Positions 1 through 6,242 of a DNA stretch of 6,875 nt are shown here, piece after piece. The position numbers and the translations under genes are program-made. The DNA is from Methanobacteriota archaeon (lineage in GTDB: Archaea > Thermoplasmatota > DTKX01 > GCA-020343715): NCBI GenBank assembly GCA_030597775.1, contig JAUVRF010000092.1, positions 1 to 6,875 on the forward strand. Reading direction: 5' to 3'. The notes beneath the pieces were generated by a model. The model made no database searches. It had not been told where the DNA came from and saw only the letters and a list, made by a program, of their open reading frames with translations. Numbering within the stretch: position 1 is the stretch's first letter; every line of letters starts with the position of its first letter.

Positions 1-1717
1 CGCCCCGGGGCCCCCGCTTGGTCGCGATGGGGTCGATCTCGTCTATGAATATCACGGTGGGCGCGCTCTGCTTGGCCTTCCTGAATATCTCGCGGATGGC
101 CTTCTCCGACTCCCCAACCCACTTGGAGAGGATCTCTGGACCCTTGACCGATATGAAGTTGGCTCCGCTCTCCTTCGCGGCCGCCTTCGCGATCAGTGTC
201 TTGCCCACCCCGGGAGGGCCATACAGCAGGATGCCACGCGGCGGGTTGATGCCCAGGCGCGTGAAGGACTCGGGACTCTGGAGGGGGGTCTCGACGGCCT
301 CCTTCAGCTTCTGCTTGACCTCCTCCATGCCACCGATGTCGTCCCAGCTGACACGGGGCGGTTCGGTGAACACGTCCCGCAGCGAGGATGGCTCCACCTC
401 CCGGAAGGCCTCCTTGAAGTCATCGTTGGTGACCTGGAGGTTCTCCAGGACGTTGGGAGGGATGCTCCCCCCGGCTTCAAGGTCGATATCGGGAAGGTAG
501 CGGCGGAGGGCCTTCATCGCCGCCTCCCTTGCCAGGGCTGCCAGGTCGGCTCCCACGTAGCCGTGGGTTATGTTCACGAAGTGCTCGAGGTCGAAATCAT
601 CGGACAGGGGCATGTCCCTGGTGTGGACCTGCAGGATCACGCGGCGGCCACGACGGTCGGGAACGCCTATCTCTATCTCCCGGTCGAAGCGGCCGGGCCT
701 CCTCAGGGCAGGGTCCACCGCTTCGACCCGGTTGGTCGCCGCTATGACGATGAGCTTGCCCCGGCCCTGGAGGCCGTACATAAGGGTGAGCAATTGCGCT
801 ACCACGCGCCGCTCCACCTCCCCTGTGACCTCCGACCGTCGGGGTGCTATCGAATCGATCTCGTCGATGAACAGGATGGATGGGGCCTTCTCCTCGGCCT
901 GCTCGAACTTCTTTCGGATCTGGGCCTCGCTCTCGCCGTAGTACTTGGACATGATCTCCGGACCCTGGATCGAGAAGAAGTTGGCTCCGCTCTCGTTTAC
1001 CACCGCCTTTGCGATCAGGGTCTTGCCTGTGCCCGGTGGACCGTGGAGCAGAACGCCCTTCGGGGGAGCTATGCCCAGCCGGTTGAACAGCTCGGGATGT
1101 CGGAGGGGCAGCTCGATCAGCTCCCGCACCCTGCGCACCTCGTCGTCAAGGCCTCCTATGTACTCGTAGGTGACGCCCTGGGTCGACTCGGCCGTCTGGG
1201 TGATCGGTTCGTCAAGGACCACGAAGCTGGTAGAATCCGTGACCTTCACGACGCCCACTGGGTCGGTGGCCTGCACTTGGAAGGGCAACGCGCCACCCAT
1301 GAGGGCTATGCCCTGGACGATGATGGTGTCACCATCCATCACGGGCCGCTTGAGGAGGTTGCGCTTGATGAAGGCCTCTATGCCGGTAACGAACTGGATC
1401 CGATGGTTGTCGGCCACCATCGGGGCCAGGACCACCTTCTTGGCGGGCTTGCCATCGCCCCTGGTTACCTTGACGTGGTCGCCCAGGGAGGATCCCACGT
1501 TCTTCCGGACAAGGCCGTCGATGCGGATGATCCCCTTGTTCTCGTCCTCGGAAAGCATTCGCCAGACGACGGCAGCGCTCGTCCGCTTGCCCTCTATCTG
1601 GATGATGTCCCCTGGGGAGAGGTCCAATTCCACCCGGGTCTGGGCATCTATGCGGGCCTTGCCAGCGCCCACGTCCATCTGGACGGCCTCGGCGACCGTC
1701 AGGTCGACCTGTTTCAC
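1..1717 (-). CDS. cdc48: Cdc48/VAT-type AAA+ ATPase (p97 family), C-terminus cut by window edge
   Basis: Archaeal homologue of Cdc48/p97/VCP: a cytosolic hexameric unfoldase that uses ATP to pull proteins apart, in archaea often feeding the 20S proteasome (family knowledge). The window holds 572 residues in order: N-domain (about 1-180, double-psi barrel plus second subdomain), D1 and part of D2. D1 shows Walker A GPPGTGKT at 226-233, pore loop KYYG at 258-261, Walker B DEID at 285-288, and arginine fingers R343 and R346 in GRFDR. D2 shows GPPGVGKT at 500-507, pore loop KWVG at 532-535 and DEID at 559-562. All catalytic residues seen are intact. Family members are about 730-750 residues, so roughly 160-170 residues lie beyond the edge, including the C-terminal tail where a proteasome-docking HbYX motif could sit. 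The start is GTG at 1717-1715: an in-frame TGA lies immediately upstream and AGGAGG sits about 7 nt before it. The gene has its own TATA box. The identification is close to certain. Confidence 0.97.
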   Translation of the reverse strand, partial: MKQVDLTVAEAVQMDVGAGKARIDAQTRVELDLSPGDIIQIEGKRTSAAVVWRMLSEDENKGIIRIDGLVRKNVGSSLGDHVKVTRGDGKPAKKVVLAPMVADNHRIQFVTGIEAFIKRNLLKRPVMDGDTIIVQGIALMGGALPFQVQATDPVGVVKVTDSTSFVVLDEPITQTAESTQGVTYEYIGGLDDEVRRVRELIELPLRHPELFNRLGIAPPKGVLLHGPPGTGKTLIAKAVVNESGANFFSIQGPEIMSKYYGESEAQIRKKFEQAEEKAPSILFIDEIDSIAPRRSEVTGEVERRVVAQLLTLMYGLQGRGKLIVIAATNRVEAVDPALRRPGRFDREIEIGVPDRRGRRVILQVHTRDMPLSDDFDLEHFVNITHGYVGADLAALAREAAMKALRRYLPDIDLEAGGSIPPNVLENLQVTNDDFKEAFREVEPSSLRDVFTEPPRVSWDDIGGMEEVKQKLKEAVETPLQSPESFTRLGINPPRGILLYGPPGVGKTLIAKAAAKESGANFISVKGPEILSKWVGESEKAIREIFRKAKQSAPTVIFIDEIDPIATKRGPRG

Positions 1718-1718
1718 T

Positions 1719-1732
1719 CAATCTCCTCCTTT
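1719..1732 (-). promoter_or_regulatory. Shine-Dalgarno sequence of cdc48
   Basis: On the minus strand AAAGGAGG lies about 7 nt ahead of the GTG at 1717, with an in-frame TGA between them. It fixes the unusual GTG start of cdc48. It is the only clear Shine-Dalgarno sequence with good spacing in the window; the other TATA-driven genes have almost no leader. Confidence 0.8.
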
Positions 1733-1766
1733 GCACTGCCCCGAGTAGTGGCTCATTCGTGGTGGG

Positions 1767-1776
1767 TCTATTTAAA
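1767..1776 (-). promoter_or_regulatory. TATA box of cdc48
   Basis: TTTAAATAGA on the minus strand in an otherwise GC-rich gap matches the archaeal TATA consensus, with G-rich sequence (GTTGGG) just upstream. Transcription would start about 25 nt downstream, near 1746, giving a leader of about 28 nt that contains the Shine-Dalgarno sequence. The rest of the gap between cdc48 and the RNase H-like gene (1718-1852) holds nothing else that is convincing. Confidence 0.75.
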
Positions 1777-1852
1777 CCCAACGTTCTGGGTGAAGGGACC
1801 TGAGAAAACAGGACGGGACGAAGGTGGCGGGGTCCGACCCGCCCAGGGAGGG

Positions 1853-2647
1853 TCAGACTGGACCCGCATCACCCATCATATCGTCATCGCCCTTCATGAT
1901 CGCGACGGCCTCCTCGAGGGTGAGCTCCCCGAGGGCCACGCGTCGGGCAAGGGGTGTGGAGATCGTGATGGCCCCGCCACTTCGCTCCCTGGACCGGTTC
2001 TTGATATGGCGCAGCTCCCCGTTGGAAGGGGAAACCCTGAGCGCGGCGTCGATGACGACCCCTGGGATACCCGCGATCGTGATGGCCGCCTCCACGTCTG
2101 GCAGGTCAACCTTCCTGGTCGTGGACGTCTCATCGGCGATCTCCACCCGCAGGCCCAGCCCCAGGGCTGCGTTGGCTATCCTGTTGCGGACGGTGGGGGC
2201 ACCGTGGCCGACCCGGACAATGAGGGAACGAACGGGGAAGTGGTTGACCGCCTGGTCCAGGGCCTCCTCCACCTCCCCCACGGTGCTGAGCTGCTTGGCC
2301 TCGAGCACCGTACCATCGGCCACCAGGGCGAATCCGATGCGCTTCTCCCCCGGGTCGATCCCCACCACCAGGGTCTTGAAGGAATCCTTCCCGCTGAGGA
2401 GTTGGAGAGCCTCTGCGATGGCCATGTCACGGTCGTCGTAGGATTCCACCACCCGGGGATGATCGACCCGTCCGGCCTCGCCCTTGCCAGTGATGACCAC
2501 ACCCACATCCCCGGGAACGGGGTCCCGGAGGTCCTGGCTCTTGAAGGGAAGCCCTCTGAGCTTGAGAAGTCGTATCAGGTCGTACGAGAGCTCGAAATCC
2601 TCCGTCATGATACCGATGGGACGCACGGTGCACACATTCGTGGCCAC
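1853..2647 (-). CDS. RNase H-fold (RuvC/YqgF-like) protein, putative nuclease
   Basis: About 264 residues from the GTG at 2647. The central part starts with VVGIDPGEKRIGFAL (around residues 95-109), the strand-1 signature of RuvC/YqgF-type RNase H-fold proteins with the first acidic residue at D98. About 75 residues later comes an ADETSTT segment (D172, E173) that resembles the DERLTT motif of YqgF/RuvX. D184 and E186 in PDVEAA are candidates for the last catalytic acid. This suggests a metal-dependent nuclease or resolvase, but activity and substrate are inference. The first 90 residues are a separate domain of unknown type, and the tail after 220 is basic (KNRSRERS) and then acidic. The start is uncertain: a TTG at 2719 would overlap the upstream gene by 61 nt; the GTG at 2647 follows its stop by 11 nt; an ATG lies at 2608; none has a Shine-Dalgarno sequence. 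The gene is probably co-transcribed with the upstream lipoprotein gene. I cannot name the family. Confidence 0.85.
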   Translation of the reverse strand: MATNVCTVRPIGIMTEDFELSYDLIRLLKLRGLPFKSQDLRDPVPGDVGVVITGKGEAGRVDHPRVVESYDDRDMAIAEALQLLSGKDSFKTLVVGIDPGEKRIGFALVADGTVLEAKQLSTVGEVEEALDQAVNHFPVRSLIVRVGHGAPTVRNRIANAALGLGLRVEIADETSTTRKVDLPDVEAAITIAGIPGVVIDAALRVSPSNGELRHIKNRSRERSGGAITISTPLARRVALGELTLEEAVAIMKGDDDMMGDAGPV

Positions 2648-2658
2648 AAGGATAAGGT

Positions 2659-4380
2659 TTACGGAAGGGACCTCACGGACAGGATGTTCCGGTACCGATC
2701 GTACGTCCCGCCTCCCCAACCGGAGTGGGACACGATGACCCTCTCCTCGAAGACGAAGCCCGGGACCGGACCGTCCTCGAGGACCCAGAACCAGTGTTCC
2801 ACCTGTCCCCAGGTGGTGTTGAAGTAGGCCACAGCCCTGACCCCGGTCACGTTCACAATACCCTCCGCGGTCTGAAGGTCTCCCTTGTCGTCATCGGTGG
2901 CGACGTAGTTGAGACGTACGCCGTAGAAGTTGGTGGCCGTGAAGTGGTCCCCGATCACGAGCACCCTCGGGCGGGGACCGGTGAACTTGGATGCCAGCTC
3001 GGGGTCGTACGTTACCGGGTCGGGGTTGTAGAAGCCGTCCCCGTCATCGTCGAGGAAGCCACCCCAGGTGGTGTTCCTCCACGACCATTGGCCGTCGGAG
3101 AGCTGGAAACCCACCTCCTGGGTAGCGTCCCGGAAGGTGGTACGGTTCTCGAAGACCATCCTGCTGGCATCGAAGTCGTAGGTGAGGTTGTGCAGGATGA
3201 AGTCCACTCCGGGGCTCGTACTCTCGAATTCCCTATCTGACCGGACCTTCAGCACCTCGTAGAGCTCGCCCTCTCCGTTCTGGCGGACCTGGTTCCCCAT
3301 CGAGACGCGTGTCCACTCGAAGGTACCGTTGGTCTCGTTGAGACCCTGATATAGGCCTACCCTCCTCCAGTCGTCCTTGGTGAGGGAACCGTTCTCCACG
3401 GACCGCTCGAGATCATATACCCAGGCGAACCCGTAATATCCCGTCTGGTCCCACTGCTCGACCGTACCGTTCCCGTAGTAGCGCCACCACGTGCTGCCCC
3501 AGCTGTCGCCCTCGCCCGTCTCCACGCTCACCTCGGTCAGGTTGATGGCCTCGATGGTGACCATCCCGGTCCTGTTGGAGGAGGAGTTCCAGGTACCGTT
3601 TCCGGACATGTGACCCCTGTTCCACCCTGTCCTGGACTCGATCGACAGATCGCCCAGCCACCAGAGGGTCGTGCTGTTCTCGCCCCTCTCGCGGTGGTCG
3701 TGCAGCTCGTTGATGTACCTCGCATCGTACTGGCCCTCGGTGTCCGAGGTCTGAACGACCTCGACCGCCCTTGAGGCCACGACGACCAGGCCGAGGCGAA
3801 CCTTGACCACGTGAAGCTGGCCCTCGTCCAGGGAGGTCAATCCAGGGTCGAAGGCATAGGTCGTATTGTTGATCTTCTCCAGCCCCGCATCGTGGGTGAA
3901 GGTGCGGGTTATTGGCGTGGGCCCTGAACCCTCGAGGGACCAGTCAGCCTCCATGCGTGTCACATCCATCCCTTCCGGCACGTGCACCCTGAAGCCCGTC
4001 CCAGTGGTCCAGTGGACCGTGATGGTGACCGAGGCGGTCACATTGACCCATCTGGTGTCCCTGGTCTTGGCACCCTCGTCATCCTCGACCTCAAGCGTGG
4101 CCAAGTATGACCCGGGGAGCGCGTACACATGGATCCTGGCCCCGACCTCTCCGGTGTAGTCCCAGACATCGTCGCCATCGAAGTCCCAGCGGAACCGGAC
4201 TATGGAACCGTCATCGTCCAGGCCAGATCCCGAGAAGATCACCTCCAGACCCACCTCGGCCTCGATGTCCTCCCCGGCGAAGGCCTTGGGAGGTTTGTTC
4301 CCGTCATCGGAGATGATGCATCCGCTGATGGAGGCTGCCACGAGGATGAGGACGGTTATCATGACGAGAAGGTGACGCAT
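2659..4380 (-). CDS. PKD-domain surface lipoprotein, highly sequon-rich
   Basis: 573 residues. Residues 1-20 form a signal peptide ending in the lipobox ISGC, with C21 the only cysteine in the protein, so it is predicted to be lipid-anchored on the outside of the cell. Residues about 30-114 form a PKD domain: WDFDGDDVWDYT, then PGSYLATLEVEDDEG and a closing WVNVT strand. The remaining 450 residues are rich in Trp, Gly, Asn and Thr, look beta-stranded and match nothing I recognise. A DDDGDGFYNPD stretch at 444-454 resembles a calcium-binding loop. Seventeen N-x-S/T sequons (17 of 26 Asn) point to a glycosylated surface protein. PKD domains usually serve in adhesion or protein-protein contact; a specific ligand cannot be inferred. 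The ATG at 4380 lies 30 nt from a strong TATA box, so the mRNA is probably leaderless. The RNase H-like gene follows after 11 nt. Confidence 0.93.
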   Translation of the reverse strand: MRHLLVMITVLILVAASISGCIISDDGNKPPKAFAGEDIEAEVGLEVIFSGSGLDDDGSIVRFRWDFDGDDVWDYTGEVGARIHVYALPGSYLATLEVEDDEGAKTRDTRWVNVTASVTITVHWTTGTGFRVHVPEGMDVTRMEADWSLEGSGPTPITRTFTHDAGLEKINNTTYAFDPGLTSLDEGQLHVVKVRLGLVVVASRAVEVVQTSDTEGQYDARYINELHDHRERGENSTTLWWLGDLSIESRTGWNRGHMSGNGTWNSSSNRTGMVTIEAINLTEVSVETGEGDSWGSTWWRYYGNGTVEQWDQTGYYGFAWVYDLERSVENGSLTKDDWRRVGLYQGLNETNGTFEWTRVSMGNQVRQNGEGELYEVLKVRSDREFESTSPGVDFILHNLTYDFDASRMVFENRTTFRDATQEVGFQLSDGQWSWRNTTWGGFLDDDGDGFYNPDPVTYDPELASKFTGPRPRVLVIGDHFTATNFYGVRLNYVATDDDKGDLQTAEGIVNVTGVRAVAYFNTTWGQVEHWFWVLEDGPVPGFVFEERVIVSHSGWGGGTYDRYRNILSVRSLP

Positions 4381-4404
4381 GGACCGTCGAAAAGCACCTG
4401 GCTT

Positions 4405-4415
4405 GATATATTAAA
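4405..4415 (-). promoter_or_regulatory. TATA box of the PKD lipoprotein gene
   Basis: TTTAATATATC on the minus strand, preceded by CGGAAG, a purine-rich stretch that fits a TFB recognition element. Its centre is 30 nt before the ATG at 4380, so transcription should begin within a few bases of the start codon and give a leaderless message. Confidence 0.85.
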
Positions 4416-4561
4416 CTTCCGGGATGGTCCGTCGCAGGGAGACCTGGCCCACGACCTGATGACGTCCCGCCTGTCCTCCGTATCAATCTCAGGACCGGCA
4501 TCTAACAACAACTATCACGAACGCTGGCATTTTTCCCATTTCATACGAATCGGGTGGGACA
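4416..4561. other. Divergent intergenic region between two promoters
   Basis: The 214-bp gap between the divergent PKD lipoprotein gene and the two-TM protein gene carries one TATA box at each end, so the core between them (about 146 bp) is the only place for shared upstream regulation. The stretch near 4500-4560 is more AT-rich than its surroundings. I see no clear inverted repeat operator, no RNA gene and no supported coding frame in it. Confidence 0.6.
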
Positions 4562-4571
4562 TTATATAAAT
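4562..4571 (+). promoter_or_regulatory. TATA box of the 229-residue membrane protein gene
   Basis: TTATATAAAT, with G-rich sequence (GGGTGGGAC) just upstream. Its centre is about 28 nt ahead of the ATG at 4595, which predicts a leaderless or nearly leaderless transcript and supports that ATG over the in-frame ATG at 4619. Confidence 0.85.
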
Positions 4572-4594
4572 GAAGTAACTCAAATCGATTTCCG

Positions 4595-5284
4595 ATGGAA
4601 GAGGGGTTCGTACGCTTCATGCGTAAGTGGTATTACTTCGTCGGTGTTGGTCTAGCTCTACTTGCGACGTTGTTCGCTGTCTTCATCCCCGCGTTGGCGG
4701 TGGTGATGATCATCATCGTCCTCGCGGCCGCGGGCTTTCTGCTCTACTACTACTACAAGTACGATATCCTCAAGAGGGAGAAGAATCCTGTCAAGAAGGT
4801 TCCCAAACCACTCATGAAGGTGGAGGACATCCAGGCGGAGTCATCGGTCATGCCAGACCTGGACGAGATGGCCAGGCTGGCAGCCCAGGGTGCGCCCACG
4901 ATCAAGCGCCACATGATCGAGGGGTCCGGCATGGACATGGTGGAGCGATACTTCCCCCTGGGGGAGATCCTCTTCCCCATAACCTTCACCGCCGACCGGG
5001 AGAGGGGGAAGTACCAGGAGGGGTCGTTCGAGGTGGGGGAGCCAGTCTGCCTATGGCACACCACATCGGTCTGGTTCAGCGCTAGCGGTCCGAACGACAA
5101 CGTCCAGTACATGGTCCACTGCTCCAAGTGCCCCGCGCCCAAGGCCATCCAGAAGTCCCTCGAGGACACCAAGAAGATAGTGGAGTTCGTCTCTGTCACC
5201 ACCCTCCGCCAGGGCAAGATGCAGATGCGGGACGAGACCCTGATGGAGGCCGTCAAGCGGGGCACGGGAGAGCTGCCTGGTTAG
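4595..5284 (+). CDS. Two-TM membrane protein with cytosolic C-terminal domain, unknown family
   Basis: 229 residues. A short basic N-terminus (R7, R10, K11) is followed by two closely spaced hydrophobic segments at about 12-30 and 33-52, ending in a YYYYKY run and a strongly basic stretch at 55-72 (KREKNPVKKVPK). By the positive-inside rule both ends are in the cytosol, with a helical hairpin in the membrane. The remaining 155 residues form a soluble domain. It contains a short acidic linker (about 77-91), a probable beta-rich part (about 119-175) and a terminal helical part. Cysteines are C152, C176 and C179; the last two form HCSKC, a possible half metal site or redox pair. I do not recognise the family, and no enzymatic motif is visible. 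The start is set by the TATA box 28 nt upstream. The gene stands alone: the next plus-strand gene has its own promoter 58 nt on. Confidence 0.9.
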   Translation: MEEGFVRFMRKWYYFVGVGLALLATLFAVFIPALAVVMIIIVLAAAGFLLYYYYKYDILKREKNPVKKVPKPLMKVEDIQAESSVMPDLDEMARLAAQGAPTIKRHMIEGSGMDMVERYFPLGEILFPITFTADRERGKYQEGSFEVGEPVCLWHTTSVWFSASGPNDNVQYMVHCSKCPAPKAIQKSLEDTKKIVEFVSVTTLRQGKMQMRDETLMEAVKRGTGELPG

Positions 5285-5308
5285 GCGTTTCCCGAATGAT
5301 GGTAATGG

Positions 5309-5318
5309 TTTTATATAC
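5309..5318 (+). promoter_or_regulatory. TATA box of the 90-residue membrane protein gene
   Basis: TTTTATATAC in the 58-nt gap after the two-TM protein gene. Its centre is about 29 nt ahead of the ATG at 5343, again the spacing for a leaderless message. It would also drive the lipoprotein gene that follows without a gap. Confidence 0.85.
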
Positions 5319-5342
5319 CCGGTTGGTCCTCACACCAGACCG

Positions 5343-5615
5343 ATGACGGATATCGTCCCTGAAGGAAGGCCAGTACCACAGTTGGTCTATCTGCTGGTCG
5401 GTTCCTTCGTCCTCATGATACTTTCGGGGATATTCTTCGCACTCGTCCTACCCGAGGCCTGGGCCCGCGCCCTCTTCATGGGCACCGTACTGGCATGGGT
5501 GGCCCTCGGGATAGCATTTATCGTCCAGGGTCGGATGGAGGTCAGTGCTCAAGCCCGTGCGCTGGCAGCCTCCAAACCGACGCCCGTTCCGAAGGAGGGC
5601 GAGGACGTCAGATAG
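5343..5615 (+). CDS. Small two-TM membrane protein, unknown function
   Basis: 90 residues: a short polar N-terminus rich in Pro, hydrophobic helices at about 13-36 and 42-61 separated by a tight LPEAWAR turn, and a hydrophilic tail of about 29 residues ending in EGEDVR. Net charge suggests both ends face the cytosol. No known family is recognised. The ATG is supported by the TATA box 29 nt upstream. The stop codon TAG at 5613-5615 is followed at once by the coding frame of a lipoprotein, so the two are probably one transcription unit. A small membrane protein beside an anchored surface lipoprotein could mean a shared envelope complex, but that is inference from position only. Confidence 0.85.
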   Translation: MTDIVPEGRPVPQLVYLLVGSFVLMILSGIFFALVLPEAWARALFMGTVLAWVALGIAFIVQGRMEVSAQARALAASKPTPVPKEGEDVR

Positions 5616-6150
5616 TGGACGGTCGACCATCCATCGCCTTGCTATCATCGGAGTCCTTTCCCTGCTGGTCCTCTCCACCTTCTCCACGGGCTGCCTCGAG
5701 GATGACGAGCCCATCCCGGACATGTCCGATTGGCGGGTCGCGATGACGATCGACAAGTTCGACACCAACGGTGTTCGGCCGGTCAACGTGACGGAATTGC
5801 TCTTCAAGGTGACCTTCGGCAACATCAACAAGGACCCCTGGTTGCTACAGGAGTCCGATGGGTTCGTGAAGGGCCTGGACAACACCATTCCCATCCGCAT
5901 CGAGGCCAGGTACGAGGACGGCAGGAACCCACCAGAGGACTTTGCCATCATGGGCAGCGGCAACGTCATCACCGGTGGTCTGGTGTTCGCCAAGGGTAAG
6001 ATGACCCTCGAGCTCAACGGGAACGACGATCTGTTCGAGATCGAGAGGACCGGCAACGTCGGCCCCCTCTACCACACCGAGATCACAGCCACGATAACGG
6101 GCGATTACGGGGACCTGGTCCTATACTTCAACCTGCGAGAGCCCAGCTAG
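5545..6150 (+). CDS. Small lipoprotein, unknown family; start codon uncertain
   Basis: The frame is open for 201 residues from a GTG at 5545. A hydrophobic signal segment at about 32-48 ends in STGC (C50), read as a lipobox, followed by an acidic LEDDEP linker. The mature part is about 152 residues, alternates in a beta-sandwich manner and contains no further cysteine. It is an exported lipid-anchored protein of unknown family. The start is the problem. The only in-frame start codons (GTG 5545, GTG 5557) lie inside the upstream gene and give an arginine-rich leader of nearly 30 residues before the hydrophobic core. A better-placed GTG at 5615, overlapping the upstream TAG and 10 nt after a GAGG, is in the wrong frame by one base. 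The true coding sequence therefore probably begins near 5615, and a 1-nt deletion or sequencing error near 5615-5623 is possible. The body of the gene, from about 5624 to 6150, is secure. Confidence 0.8.
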   Translation: MLKPVRWQPPNRRPFRRRARTSDSGRSTIHRLAIIGVLSLLVLSTFSTGCLEDDEPIPDMSDWRVAMTIDKFDTNGVRPVNVTELLFKVTFGNINKDPWLLQESDGFVKGLDNTIPIRIEARYEDGRNPPEDFAIMGSGNVITGGLVFAKGKMTLELNGNDDLFEIERTGNVGPLYHTEITATITGDYGDLVLYFNLREPS

Positions 6151-6242
6151 GCCTCGGAATCGGTGCGCCGACATGGCCCGGCCTGTTCGCAAGGGATGAT
6201 GTCCAGCAAGCGACCTTGGACTGTGGGATACCTGGGGTCCGC

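Noticed and set aside
1170..1748. A 192-codon plus-strand frame opposite the N-domain of cdc48
   Set aside because: Its composition (runs of Ser, Arg, Thr, Pro) is typical of a shifted antisense reading, and it lies wholly over confirmed coding sequence.
1805..1842. Possible terminator after the RNase H-like gene: GCGGG/CCCGC inverted repeat (1827-1842) and a T4 run on the minus strand
   Set aside because: The stem is only 5 bp, the T-run is short and about 20 nt away from it, and archaeal terminators usually rely on longer U-runs. Too weak to call.
563..2827. A 754-codon open frame on the plus strand opposite cdc48 and the RNase H-like gene
   Set aside because: It is codon-for-codon in phase with both minus-strand genes, which happen to share the same phase. 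It stays open because these GC-rich genes avoid TTA, CTA and TCA codons, whose complements are stops. It reads straight through the cdc48 promoter gap and shows no domain, while the opposite strand encodes an intact AAA+ ATPase.
2725..3240. A 171-codon plus-strand open frame opposite the PKD lipoprotein gene
   Set aside because: It is in antisense phase with a well-supported gene, with no promoter or recognisable motif. Same codon-bias effect as the longer antisense frame.
6151..6242. Convergent gap searched for a bidirectional terminator or small RNA
   Set aside because: Only very short inverted repeats such as CGG/CCG around 6161-6170, and no T-rich tract on either strand. Nothing to annotate.
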